This document shows positions 50,150-60,904 of a stretch of DNA of 64,000 bases, in pieces (position 1 is the first letter of the stretch; each line of letters starts with the position of its first letter). Both the position numbers and the translations under genes were made by a program. The stretch is from positions 27,077,608 to 27,141,607 of the forward strand of contig NC_088300.1 in the NCBI RefSeq assembly GCF_032854445.1. The letters run 5' to 3'. The DNA comes from Liolophura sinensis. Taxonomy: Eukaryota > Mollusca > Polyplacophora > Chitonida > Chitonidae. The notes beneath the pieces were generated by a model. That model was not told the DNA's origin, did not search any database, and worked only from the letters and a program-made list of their open reading frames with translations.

Positions 50150-50470
50150 TGTCAGAGCGGTAGATCCAGGGTCAATCCTGGGTCGAGTCACACCTAACAC
50201 CTAAAAAGAGGAATTTGTAACTTCCTCGCATGGCAGTTCAGCAGGAAGGGGATAGTGCAACGACTGGTTGACCCGTATCAATATAATGGCTCGGGCGGTC
50301 AGCTTACTTGCCGTCGGTAAGGCGCCTCAGTGAAGCAGCACTTGATAAAAGAGCGGTGGAAATCCGCCCTGCAACAAGAAGGTACATTACATGCACTCTA
50401 AGGATTTCTTTCGTCGTCATATGACTGAAAAATTGTTAAGTACAACGTTAAACCCCAAGCACTCACTCAG
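50150..50470 (+). mobile_element. SINE family B
   Basis: Starts inside the head (GGTAGATCCAGGGTCAATCC) and keeps GGATAGTGCAACGACTGGTT, ATAATGGCTCGGG, CTCAGTGAAGCAGCACTTGA, AGCGGTGGAAATCCGCCC, CGTCGTCATATGACTGAAAA, GTTAAACCCCAAGCACTCAC. Confidence 0.9.
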
Positions 50471-50474
50471 AGAG

Positions 50475-51120
50475 ACAAGCATGACAGAGAGACAGCCATG
50501 ACGGAGAGACGGACACCTGTCAGTGGCGATGACATTCTAATTCCTGGATCCGGATGAAGATCCTCCGAAAATTGGCGGAGGTAAAATATAGATCAGTATT
50601 TATAGTTGCAGAACTACCATTTCGTATATCTGTGATGTATTTCACCAGACGTTTGTTTCAGCATTCTCACGCTTTCACTGCTTGTTAGGCCTTGGAGACA
50701 AGACGATGCTTCTGTAGCCATCTAAAATATGGTGTGGGGAAGTTCGCCAGTGACTTGACAAAGGTCGGCGCTTTACACCCTGTGCACTCTGGTTTCCTCG
50801 ACCCATAAAGCTGACAAATACAATAAATGTATTTCTGTGTTAAAGGATACATGAAAGAGAACTACTGTATAAAACAAAGATTATGTTTCTATGCTACATG
50901 AAGAAAATTGTGCCCCGGAATATTGTTTAAAAATTTCATTTTGGGGGTATTTTATACCTGTTAATTACCCCTCTATATTATGCATATTTTCCATCAACGA
51001 ACGGTCGGATTTTTTTCAAAAAATAATATGGCGTCAAATATGACGTCTACAACGAAAAAGAACATGCGTAACAGTATCTTCTACAAAACATTCCTCACAA
51101 TGACCCGTGTCATGGAGATT
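50475..51120. other. No gene seen; possible 3' tail of the LINE
   Basis: Includes a family D relic at about 50735-50830 (AGTGACTTGACAAAGGTCGG, GGTTTCCTCGACCCATAAAG). The rest may be the untranslated tail of the minus-strand LINE described next, but no poly-T or TG-type end was identified. Confidence 0.4.
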
Positions 51121-51124
51121 GAAT

Positions 51125-51985
51125 TTATGCAAATAGCTGTTGTTTTAATGTGACCAGACAAGAGTCTAAATACGAGTATTTCGTATTTTGAGGGTTGTGA
51201 GAATAAAAGAATCTTCCTGTAACAGAGTTATCCCATTCATTTTGCCCATACTGGTATAAGTTTCGGTTTGACATAACTAATAGCTTCTTGTACAGACAAC
51301 GGAATGGTGTGTGGGATATATTGGGTAGATCAAGGGCCTTTTTGGCCAGTTTGTCGGCCAACTCATTTCCGTCAACACCAATGTGAGCCGGCGCCCATTC
51401 AAACGCCACAGATACACCTTGATAGCCCAATATAGTACAGATATACAGTGTTTCATACACAAGCGCTGCCGAATTATTCCAAATAAAGTTACCAAGTGCC
51501 TGTAAAGAACTTAAGGAGTCTGTGACAATAACAGCCCTAATCGGTCTTAACTCGAGTAGATAGTTAAGAGCACACATGATTGCGGTAAGCTCTGCCGTGA
51601 ACACGGAAACATAACCTGGCAAGCAGAAAGATTTTTCATGCCTCATTTCTGGAATACACACTGATGCGCCCACTTTGTTAGTGTCGGGGCATGTGGAAGC
51701 GTCGGTAAATACTTGTAAGTACTCGTTCCAGTTTGATTTAATATGGTCCTTGACACATAACAACGATACATTAAAGTTGTCCGCCTTTTTGACTTTAGAA
51801 TGTAATTCCACAGAGACAAATGGGTTCGATAACTTCCAGGGAAGAAAATGAGGAACACAACCAGGCTGAACAGAAATATCCCTGGCCTGAAAGAATTCAG
51901 AAATTTCGTTCGACCGTAAATGAAATGGCCCGCGCGGCCTGCCCCAAACAAAGTTTTTTAAACAGAGATCATCGTTGACGTTCAC
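51125..51985 (-). mobile_element. Non-LTR retrotransposon, RNase H domain (5'-truncated ORF2)
   Basis: A 286-residue open frame whose C-terminal half is a type I RNase H domain with the acidic residues in place: Asp95 in VFTDAS, Glu132 in TAELTAI, Asp156 in VTDSLSS, His201 in APAHIGVDGNELADKLAKK and Asp211. RNase H follows reverse transcriptase in the I/Nimb/Ingi/Tad group of LINEs. The reverse transcriptase is absent: an in-frame TAG lies 12 bases before the first codon (a GTG). So this is the 3' end of a dead copy with a still-open RNase H part. The strand is opposite to the neighbouring Tc1 relic. Confidence 0.9.
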
Positions 51986-52391
51986 CGCTGCAAGCTACTT
52001 AATTTCCCTACTGACCGCCGGGGCCTTAAGAAAACTGTACTTTGAAGCCTCCCAAAGTTGAAAAACTTGTGTGTACTGTCACATGTTATTGTACATGATA
52101 ATCTGCACATTAAGAAATAAAATCAAAGCGTTTCATGTATACTTTAATTACTCAATAAAGAAACTTCACATTTGGAGAAATAAATTATGTTGAGCGAATA
52201 TATAGTTATATATGGGCGAATACCATAATGGTTAGGTCTAACCTGACGCATCCGACCATTGCAATTATTGTGAATCAAACGCTCTTTCGTGAAAACGCGA
52301 CCCTGCTTTTGTACGAGGTCACGTGACCACAATTTCATGTGGTTTGCGTAATTGTAATTCGCAACGTCAACCAGTAACGTTCTGTTTTTAG

Positions 52392-52980
52392 GTCGAATAA
52401 CTGCCCAGACCACACGAAACCGCTTGCCCGCTGCCCATCTTCGTGCCCGATGTCCTCATGCATGTTTTCGTTCCTGATGTCCCAATTTCACTTGTGCTGA
52501 AACCAGACGTAATGGAGTAGGGTTGTGGTTAACGGCGAGTCAAGTTTTACTCTGCGATTTGCTGACGGAGGAGTGCGAGAGTGACGCCCAGTGTTGCGTA
52601 CAGGAAGTTTGTCGATTTCGTGGTGGTATCGTAATGGTTTGGGGGGCTTTCAGCGGGAACGTGCGCTCACGTCTTCTCGTTATTAGTGGGAACCCCAGTG
52701 AATGCAGCGGCATATCGTGACCAGGTGCTTGTCCCGGAACTGGGGCAGTTCATGGTGTTTCATGGTCCAGGCCACCAATTCCAACATGACAATGCGACAT
52801 CACACGTCATGGGGTGGCCATCTGGATCTCCTGACCTCAGTCTCAATGAACACGTATGGGAATGCTCTTGGAAGAAATCTCCGTGGCTTTAAACGCTAAC
52901 CCTAGAATGTTCAAGAGCTGGGCGCCATGTTGGTACAGCATGGGCACAGGTTGCTTAATACGGGTGTTAGGTAGCCAACG
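52392..52980 (+). pseudogene. Tc1/mariner-type transposase relic
   Basis: Pieces in all three frames follow the Tc1 order: RITAQTTRNRLPAAHLRARC (helix-turn-helix region, from 52394), FTLRFADGGVRE, CCVQEVCRFRGGIVMVWGAF, YRDQVLVPELGQF, QHDNATSH and SPDLSLNEHVWE. At least two frameshifts and a TGA interrupt it. The first catalytic Asp is gone (NGES where SDES is usual). The second Asp (HDN) and final Glu (EHVW) survive, but a deletion of about 16 residues has shortened the D34E spacing. Terminal inverted repeats were not found. Confidence 0.85.
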
Positions 52981-53009
52981 AGACAATGTTGTATTGCTGT
53001 TGTGGTAAT

Positions 53010-54270
53010 GAACAATACAGGTGGCTTGTCCCCATGAAATCAAAAAGTGACCGTTCGCACCTTAGTTAATCCTGTTTTAGTATACGCTCATTACGTTCAT
53101 AAACCAGATTTATCTGTGTCTCGCTATATGATAATCAAACCAATGAATCTGTGAGCTGTAGAATGCAGACAAACATAAATGATGTGGAAATAATGAAGGC
53201 CACCATTTTATTGTAATTCATGGACAAATGTCTTAAATGTTTTAAGATGGCCCTCAGGGGTTCATGGGTAAGCCCAACACTTGCCTGCTGCGGAAAGCCC
53301 TCACATGTCATCCCTGGTGAATCCCCGTGGAACACTCCAGCAGATCACACTTACACTGTACCTCCCTCTGGTAACACCAGCAAGGACAAACCTAGACAAA
53401 AGCCACACTCTTCAAGCAGGATCGAGCCTAGCCTCAGCACTGCCCCCTTGGTTACACAGGCAAACAATGACTTTATACCTGAATACTGCCTGACCAGTGC
53501 TTTTGAAATAGGCCTGCTTTACCATTTACTTTTTACGCACATAAGACCCGCCACAAAATGAGTGACTTAACACTCGCCGCCATCCATAAAACCCTGCATC
53601 ACAACAAAACCAGTGGCCCACATCGCATCTCATTAGGTGGAAACCAGCGAACTTGACCGATATAATACTCCTCCAATGCATCCTCGAAAATATTCAGAAA
53701 AAATCGCTCCCAATGTGTGATAGATGTACACTATCAGAACGGGTTCTCGTGTGATATGCAGAGATGCCGTATTGCCATCCCGCCACGCTGATGCACGTAA
53801 GCCAGTATGGTTCTGTTTATGCGTTTCAGCTTCATCTGGCAACTTCAACTTTGGGGATGTCCCGCGATCCAAACCACGTTAAACGAAGAAGTATGGCAGA
53901 AAACCCGACTTTGACATGCGGTAGTATGTAATATAGCTGTTGTAAAACCTTCCGACATTCTCTGATTGAGTTACAAAGACTGCACATTACACAAATCATT
54001 GGCTCCCAGGTCGGTTACAATAAGGTACAGACAGTGGAGATAGGTCAGTTTACGACGCGCCTTGGGGATCAGTTGCCCCCAAAGCCTACTGGTTTTTCCA
54101 ATTCAATTTACGGTGATGGCGTAGTGTGACGACAACCCTAAGTGCCTCCCCGGGAGCTTAGTTGAGGCTCTTCTGGTGGCTCAGTGAACGTAACTTGATC
54201 CCACAATGCAGACACCGAGGGAGCCTTAAAACAAATAAAAAGAACTCTGGGCAATATGACAGAAAAACAA
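53010..54270. other. No gene seen
   Basis: Frames of up to 113 residues (53220-53561, plus strand) have no recognisable domain. Possibly decayed transposon DNA between the Tc1 relic and the tyrosine-recombinase relic. Confidence 0.45.
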
Positions 54271-54284
54271 TCTTGTACAAAATT

Positions 54285-54700
54285 AACACAAGTGAAGAAC
54301 TCTGATATAACCCCGATAAGCATCTGAATTCCATCGACCCAGGCGTTTAATGGTATCCGGAGTGAGCCGCCCCTATTCTGAAAGAGTGAGTGGTACTATT
54401 TGCTGAGGGAACACATAAATATTGCAAGGTTTTCTTTATAAAAGCTGAAAACTGATATCGGGTCAAAAGAGAACCATCATAATGCACTAAGAGTTGTCCC
54501 CCCTGGCCGAATGGACGGACTGCCTCGAAAGTGAGGATCGCATTTGAGGACAAAAAGCAGTGCCCGTATTACTATTGAAGTGCGCACACCTAACTGATCT
54601 GTTTGGAAAAACGTAGCTTTAAATGTAGGAATGTTACATTATAATCGACATTGACATCGTTAACACTTAACTATTTTGTACTCGGTGATCGTTTAGAGAA
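54285..54700 (-). pseudogene. Tyrosine recombinase relic (DIRS/Ngaro- or Crypton-like)
   Basis: Minus-strand pieces follow the recombinase order: FFQTDQLG near 54620, then a decayed stretch, LLVHYDGSLLTRYQFSAFIK, THSFRIGAA (the box II His-x-x-Arg motif), and after a frameshift near 54355 IKRLGRWNSDAYRGYIRV with the expected catalytic Tyr in RGYIR. The HSFRIGAA...LGRW.SDAY combination is typical of tyrosine-recombinase transposons in marine invertebrates. At least one frameshift and a short deletion show it is dead. Confidence 0.8.
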
Positions 54701-54999
54701 GGATGTGAGACAAGGATCGCCCAACCGCAAAAAAAAAAGAAAAAAGAAAAAAAAAACGCAAAATACTAACAAGAAAGCCGACTGAAATAACTTTTGCGCA
54801 AAAGTTGAACGACATGCAAAGGTAACGCACGGACAATAATTCTCAACAAAGTAACTGTAATTGGAAGTCTAGGTTCGGACTCGATTCCATTTGTACGGCT
54901 TCCTTTTCTAAAAAAAAACTCAGGTCAGCCATAAAACGAGAGAACAAGCTTGTTCCTGCATCTGTAATGAAGATTTAAGTAGCAGTGGCAAATCTACTT

Positions 55000-55600
55000 A
55001 CTCTCATATCCAAATTCTTGTTTTTAGCCGGAGAGAAACATGCGCATCGATCTCATCACAACAGCCTATAAGCGGATTGGGATGCGAGAAACTATTTATC
55101 CCCGTGAATTGCACGGGTATCCCGAAACTGGCGGATGAGGCAGCAAGCTCACCAATAGATGAGCTGTGCGCCGCAGAACGTGGCATTCTACAACCAATTG
55201 GATCAGAAGTGCCCGGCCCGTCATTCTGTACAATATAGTGAATCCCCTGTTATTATTTGCACTGCTACAATTTAACAAGTTATTCATAACTGGATTTTCA
55301 GGGCTAACACATGGCACAAATAACCCAGAATTTTGAACCCCGCAGAACAACTGCGAGGGGACTGTACCTGGTCCGACTTCAGCTGTAGGTTGAGTTGTGG
55401 GTTGGAACAACCCTTTACCATAACCTGCCATGCGCTGTGCTGCCTCTGACAGCCGCACAGAAACTGAATCAGAAATGGAAGCTGTGGTTGTCTTGTCAAC
55501 CAGGCTATTTGGTGCGCCATCTGTCCGGACGGGTTTCTCCTTCCTTTGACTCTGCTTTTTCAACGGGCTGGTAGCCTAATACTGGTACCGCCAAGATAAT
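55000..55600 (-). pseudogene. Gag-like ORF relic of the tyrosine-recombinase element
   Basis: Minus-strand frames 55096-55563 (155 residues) and 55004-55186 overlap and together read toward FGIPVQFTGINSFSHP and DEIDAHVSLRLKTRIW. The latter resembles the IGAHVP..LK.KIW segment that precedes the polymerase or recombinase region in such elements. A frameshift lies near 55120. About 300 bases without recognisable polymerase separate it from the recombinase piece, so most of the element is deleted. Confidence 0.5.
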
Positions 55601-55774
55601 CCTAAAATGAGTGAAGGGGGTAACCCCGAATAACGAGATCGCTCGTGTCGCTATATAATGCATGTTACAACTTTGTTTATCCTCTAGCAACACACTTGAT
55701 TCTATATGAGTACGTTTGGAACATTAAGTAACACGTGTGAAGTTTCTGTACTTTTTGTGTTCAGTATATATGCC

Positions 55775-55880
55775 TTGCGTTTACATTGCCGCTTGAACTC
55801 TATTTACCTGGCGTTTACATTGCCGCTTGAACTCTATTTACCTGGCATCTGCATTGCCGCTTGAACTCTATTTACCTGGC
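55775..55880. repeat. 34-base tandem repeat, three copies
   Basis: TTGAACTCTATTTACCTGGC followed by (G/A)T(T/C)T(A/G)CATTGCCGC, three times. Confidence 0.9.
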
Positions 55881-56606
55881 ATTTAGTATAACATCTATAT
55901 GTGACAGGTGTTCAGAACTCATGCCTCTTGAACTCACGTTTATTACATCTACCCGGTATTATAGATTGCTCATTATTGATCAGCTCCATGCATGCAAACC
56001 TGTAAATTGGGGAACACAAGAAAAAAAACTTTACACTTTCAATTGTCAGAGGGAATTAATTAAGTATAAGTTAGTTACCATTGCACAATCTCTCGTGATG
56101 GCCTGATTACGTAACTGTAGGCCAGCATAACATTTTTTTCTCGCGCATTTCAGAATTAGTGTTACAGCTTTGACAGTCAAAGCCACGAAGCGCTCAAACG
56201 GGAAACTCAGCTTCTGGAGTGGACAAATCGGGGTCCGACTTATCTGAGTTAGCTTATAGCACAACACAGCTGTCCACTGCAAGTCTGTGTGATAACACTG
56301 CCCGACCCATTCGGATCTGGGCCACGGCTTGACTTTGGCGGTAGAACAGAAACTTATAACGTGGGGACGTTCGGGGATCTGATATTGTCCGACCCAGGTC
56401 AAGACGTGCGTCTTACCTCACAACAATGACTTTTTAACTGTATACACAGAGTGTTCCGTTACACGGCTGACATGGTTAAACTTCATGCGTCGATAACAAA
56501 CGAGAAAACTGTAATTAGTGCATGTTAAAATTAATCGCTTGTCGTGTCCAAATTGTATACATGTACGCGTTTCAGGATGGGTTGATATTTGTATATATGT
56601 CTTTCT

Positions 56607-56621
56607 CTATATATACACGTG
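56607..56621 (+). promoter_or_regulatory. TATA box and E-box upstream of the unrecognised gene
   Basis: CTATATATACACGTG: a TATA box (56607-56616) touching CACGTG (56616-56621), about 250 bases before the proposed start codon at 56869. A 5' UTR of about 220 bases is implied. Transcription from here is inferred. Confidence 0.35.
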
Positions 56622-56868
56622 TTGGGAGGGGAGGAGAGACGTTCGGTGTCAACCACTCACTGAGTACGCGAACATCTGGTTTCATTCAAAGAGGGCCGTT
56701 TGCTGCCGCCTGGTTGTTTGATGGGGACACAGTTGACTCACGGAAAGCAGGTCAGTGGTTCTCGGGTTGTCGCGGACCAAATGCTCAAGGACAGACATGG
56801 TTCGCCGGACTGCAGACGCTTCGCGACTACTTGTACTTCAATGAGAAGTACACGAAAGTGGAATAAGG

Positions 56869-56924
56869 ATGTTTAGTTTCTACTCGTCTCTCACGTCTAG
56901 GATAAGGCGGAGGGATGAGGCACG
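56869..56924 (+). CDS. Unrecognised gene, exon 1
   Basis: 18 codons plus two bases, ATG at 56869, donor GCACG|GTGAGT. The long upstream frame 56522-56866 ends three bases before this ATG in another frame and is probably chance. Confidence 0.5.
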
Positions 56925-57199
56925 GTGAGTGAGCATGTATAATATCACATGTATCCCTATATGTACACAGATGGGACATAAATTGATATTCCTACTCAGT
57001 ACTTTTAGGCCTTATTTCGACCCTTATATACAAGCCTTACTCTTACAACGTGGGTGATAAGAACCACGTGGCCTTCTGTGGTTTAATGTATCCGTGTATA
57101 CTCGTACATATGTATTGAGAGTAGAAAGTTCAAAAATCTGTAGCAATACAGAAGAAGCTTTAGTAGGCGTTTATACATCCCGTACCGCACTGACTTTCA

Positions 57200-57249
<50 letters not shown>

Positions 57250-60200
57250 CACCTATGAAAAATCAATTATTGACCTTCGCCATATCCCATCATATAATAT
57301 GTTCTATATAGACCGGTATTCTTAACCTTCAACTGACTCTGGATGATCACCAATGCTACAAATTAAAGACTGTGACAAACTTTGACTAAATATTCGTAGT
57401 TACCTTGCGACTAATGCTCACGTATAACGGCCCATGTTTATCGCTGGAATAACTGTTAATAAACGATTATTATAGACACATTATAATTGTCTTTTTAGTT
57501 GGAATGTATATAAATAGTTCAACAGATGTTAGACTCAGATGTACTGAATCTGTGAAAAATCTATGCATTGTGAGCAAACAGACCGATATCTTATAAAGAC
57601 AAGTGTATGAGCTTTATAAAACGGTGTTGTTTAGCATTTAAACGATGTGTAGTAGTATCTTACGTCCTGAAATCTCTGGATCCATGTCCCTCATTTGTCT
57701 TAACCGCGTGGTCTTTGTCTGACCTTCACCCCTGACCCACTTGACCTCTCCAGATAGCAGGTCAGCTGGCCAGTGGGTATGTTTACATTCACACTTGTTG
57801 CGGTATTTCAATGGCATGGATTTTAACACAGCACAAGTGTATATAAAATCTTTCCAGCTGCGTCTGTTTTTGTGAGTTTTTATTAAAGAAGTCGATAATG
57901 CTTTTGCGTGATACTGTTTTAAATTATTCTTACTACTTCATGCTATGTATTTCAGTCGCTCCGTGCAGTTTGAAATATCAGAAGGGGTAAGTATTCTTGC
58001 ACAAAGGCCTTATAAAGTATAGGCTTGAAACTTCTTTTCAAATTGAAAAATATACATTTTCAAACCACGGTTGCCTTATATATACATTTCCATCTTTACT
58101 ATAGTTAAGAGTGTTGCATACTTGAGTCTATTATTATATTATCAGAGTAGGTATGGCACATATGTTTTAAGGTTATTATCAGAGTAGGTATGGCACATAT
58201 GTCTTAAGGTTATTATCAGAGTAGGTATGGCACACGTGTCTTAAGGTTATTATCAGAGTAGGTATGGCACAGGTGTCTTAAGGTTATTATCAGAGTAGGT
58301 ATGGCACATGTGTCTTAAGGTTATTATCAGAGTAGGTGTGGCACATGTGTCTTAAGGTTATTATCAGAGTAGGTATGGCACATGTGTCTTAAGGTTATTA
58401 TCAGAGTAGGTATGGAACGTGTGTCTTAAGGTTATTATCAGAGTAGGTATGGCACGTGTGTCTTAAGGTTATTATCAGAGTAGGTATGGCACGTGTGTCT
58501 TAAGGTTATTATCAGAGTAGGCGTGGCACGTGTGTCTTAAGGTTATTATCAGAGTAGGTATGGCACATGTGTCTTAAGGTTATTATCAGAGTAGGTGTGG
58601 CACATGTGTCTTAAGGTTATTATCAGAGTAGGTATGGCACATGCGTCTTAAGGTTATTATCAGAGTAGGTATGGCACATGTGTCTTAAGGTTATTATCAG
58701 AGTAGGTATGGCACATGTGTCTTAAGGTTATTATCAGAGTAGGTATGGCACGTGTGTCTTAAGGTTATTATCAAAGTAGGTATGGCACATGTGTCTTAAG
58801 GTTATTATCAGAGTAGGTATGGCACATGTGTCTTAAGGTTATTATCAGAGTAGGTGTGGCACATGTGTTTTAAGGTTATTATCAGAGTAGGTATGGCACG
58901 TGTGTCTTAAGGTTATTATCAGAGTAGGTATGGCACGTGTGTCTTAAGGTTATTATCAGAGTAGGTATGGCACGTGTGTCTTAAGGTTATTATCAGAGTA
59001 GGTATGGCACATGTGTCTTAAGGTTCATGACATACCTTCTCTCACGTATCAGTTGAGATAAAAGTCACTTATACACTGTTATAATTCCCAGTAAACGTTC
59101 AGCGATTACTATATATGTTTTACATATTTTGTGTAAATGTTTACCTTTCAAGTGAAAAACATTCTACTTTTGTAACTAAGTTTTTTTGTTTGCTTGAAAT
59201 AGTAATCTTTTACAATGCGATGGTAAGTCAGTTAACATGTACATGTTCAGGTACGAGTATAACCCAATCTCCTCCCAAGTACCTGAATGTTTACATTTGG
59301 CCATGCGAGACGCTTGTGTTTTTTAAATTATGTACATTAAATCACCACTTTCCTAAGGCAAATAGGACTATGTGCATGAATGAGGACTATAAATCTAGTC
59401 TGCATCTTGAATAAATGTCTTGGTAAAGGTTTACTCTTTTTAACCGTTTAGTAAACGTAAAAAGTAAACGTATAATGTCATGTGAAGTGAAACTGTACTA
59501 GATCGGATCCAGCTCAGGTGGGAAACTCTTAGGTGTACAGTAACTTGGCCAACGAGATCGTGTGTTCGAATCCATCTTCTGTTATTTTACTTGCTACGAT
59601 TTATAAATTTGCCACGGTTTATAAATATTTTTCACGTACTTGGATAGAGAATGGTGGAATCTTCGCTCCAGATGCTTCCTCCACCCATAAACCTGACTTT
59701 CGACGAATAAATGAAAATATGTCGTTATTTACTGAGACGTTACATACAAAAAACACTTGTGTTGAGATTTACAACACAACAACTTCATTCAACAAAGAAA
59801 TGTGTTATCCCAACACAAACATGTGTTAAATAAATGTGAAATTTCAAGTACACGTGTTTGTATTACAAAATAATAAAACACAAACTTGAGCTGAACCAAA
59901 ATAATGTAATTTATGTTGTGTTGGTACAACAGAAACTTGTATATTTTAACACAAGTATTGTGTATAACATCCAACACATCTTGGGTTCAATTCTTTCAAA
60001 ACAAGACTTGGTGGTAATTAAAGACAAGATAGAACTGTTCATAAATGACACAAGACTTTTGTTGGAAACAAGTTTGTGTTCATACAACACAATTTTTTTT
60101 TGTGCGCAGGCAACGTTTAACTTTAAAGTTTTAAAAAGCTTTACAATGGTTACGTATCTTTTCATAATTATATTCTGACATGGACGTCGTACGCCAGTCA

Positions 60201-60520
60201 CATGTTGGTAACTCCATGCTTCGTAGAAGACTGGACCCGAAAAAGGTATATTAATCTAAAGGGTGGTAAAATAAGTTCCGAAATGAGGAATGAAAAGTGA
60301 TTGTGCTCATGTATCAGAACAACACGTTGTTTATCCTGCGGCTTGTCGTCTCTAAATACAGCGTTTGTGATATACATAAACACAACATGACCTCATTATG
60401 CATATGTACATGTGTGTGTTAAACCCCAGACTATAATGTTGCGCCTGTATGTATGCAGGAAGAGGACGAGCCGCTTTCTCCACAAGTGACCTCCAGCTCG
60501 ATGAATAATTGCGAGTATAG
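56869..60520 (+). CDS. Unrecognised gene, N-terminal three exons (partial)
   Basis: Exons 56869-56924, 57956-57986 and 60459-60520 join in frame (phases 2 and 0, leaving phase 2) to 49 codons plus two bases. All splice sites are strong: CG|GTGAGT, ATTTCAG|T, GGG|GTAAGT, TATGCAG|GAA, ATAG|GTAAGT. The peptide starts MFSFYSSLTSRIRRRDEARR, then SVQFEISEGEEDEPLSPQ and VTSSSMNNCEY. It is Arg-rich, with a kinase-like RRS site, then acidic and Ser-rich: probably a flexible cytosolic tail, as on many transporters, channels or enzymes. I do not recognise the family. No further exon with matching phase could be supported before 64000, so the body of the protein probably lies outside the window. Alternative: a non-coding transcript or an upstream alternative first exon. 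Confidence 0.55.
57200..57246. repeat. AT dinucleotide microsatellite
   Basis: About 23 AT repeats in intron 1 of the unrecognised gene. Confidence 0.95.
57956..57986 (+). CDS. Unrecognised gene, exon 2 (31-base micro-exon)
   Basis: Acceptor TGTATTTCAG|T, donor GGG|GTAAGT; it supplies RSVQFEISEG. Phase 2 in, phase 0 out. Confidence 0.5.
58133..59030. repeat. 37-base minisatellite, about 24 copies
   Basis: Unit GGTTATTATCAGAGTAGGTA plus TGGCACATGTGTCTTAA, period exactly 37 (ATCAGAG at 58141, 58178, 58215). Copies differ mostly at one place, GGCAC(A/G)TGTG, which alternates between CACATG and CACGTG. It lies in intron 2 of the unrecognised gene. Confidence 0.97.
59490..59715 (+). mobile_element. 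tRNA-related SINE (family D), decayed
   Basis: AACTTGGCCAACGAGATCGT resembles a tRNA head, GTGTTCGAATCC is B-box-like, and the 3' part has CTTCCTCCACCCATAAACCT and CGACGAATAAATGAA. Confidence 0.5.
59745..60110. repeat. Region dense in AACACAA / TTGTGTT motifs
   Basis: At least a dozen AACACAA, ACACAAG, CTTGTGTT or TTGTGTTG motifs occur on both strands in 365 bases (for example AACACTTGTGTTGAG and TACAACACAACAAC near 59752-59783). Short hairpins form easily. Probably a decayed inverted-repeat element. Confidence 0.5.
60459..60520 (+). CDS. Unrecognised gene, exon 3
   Basis: Acceptor GTATGCAG|GAA, donor TATAG|GTAAGT. EEDEPLSPQVTSSSMNNCEY plus two bases; ends in phase 2. Confidence 0.5.
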
Positions 60521-60674
60521 GTAAGTCAAGATTAAAATATTTAATAGACTATTGCCCCTTCATGTAAACAATCGTTTTATTGAAATTATTGAACAAGTAG
60601 AACCCCCAATTTTTGTTTTTAAAATTTTGAATCCTTAGCCACCCATCTAAAAACAAACATAAAAAGCATGTACG

Positions 60675-60895
60675 CTTGGGGTTTTACGTCGTACGTTAAC
60701 AATGTTTTAGTCATATGACGGTGAAGAGTGATAAGGTGTATGTACATCTACTCTGTCTTCTTGTGGCTGAGCCAGGCCATGTCGCCAGAGTGCTGCCGCC
60801 ACTGACGCATCATGCCGAAGACACCAGACATGACACCCCACCCGGTAACATTATACTGATACCGGGCTAACCAGTCCTGTTTCCTTACTCTGAAT
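60675..60895 (-). mobile_element. SINE-like element, family C, minus orientation
   Basis: Reads as the complement of 13660-13910: GGGGTTTTACGTCGTACGTT (tail), AGTCATATGACGG, GTGCTGCCGCCACTG, CATCATGCCGAAGACACCAG, ACATGACACCCC, TATACTGATACCGGGCTAAC, CAGTCCTGTTTCC. Confidence 0.85.
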
Positions 60896-60904
60896 TGCCG
60901 TACA

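Noticed and set aside
52144-52413. 89-residue minus-strand frame beginning MVWAVIRPKNRT
   Set aside because: It partly overlaps the start of the Tc1 transposase read on the opposite strand; no independent support.
56522-56866. 114-residue plus-strand frame ending just before the proposed start at 56869
   Set aside because: Covers the TATA box and leader; first third is low complexity and the remainder has no recognised domain. Kept in mind as an alternative, but not supported.
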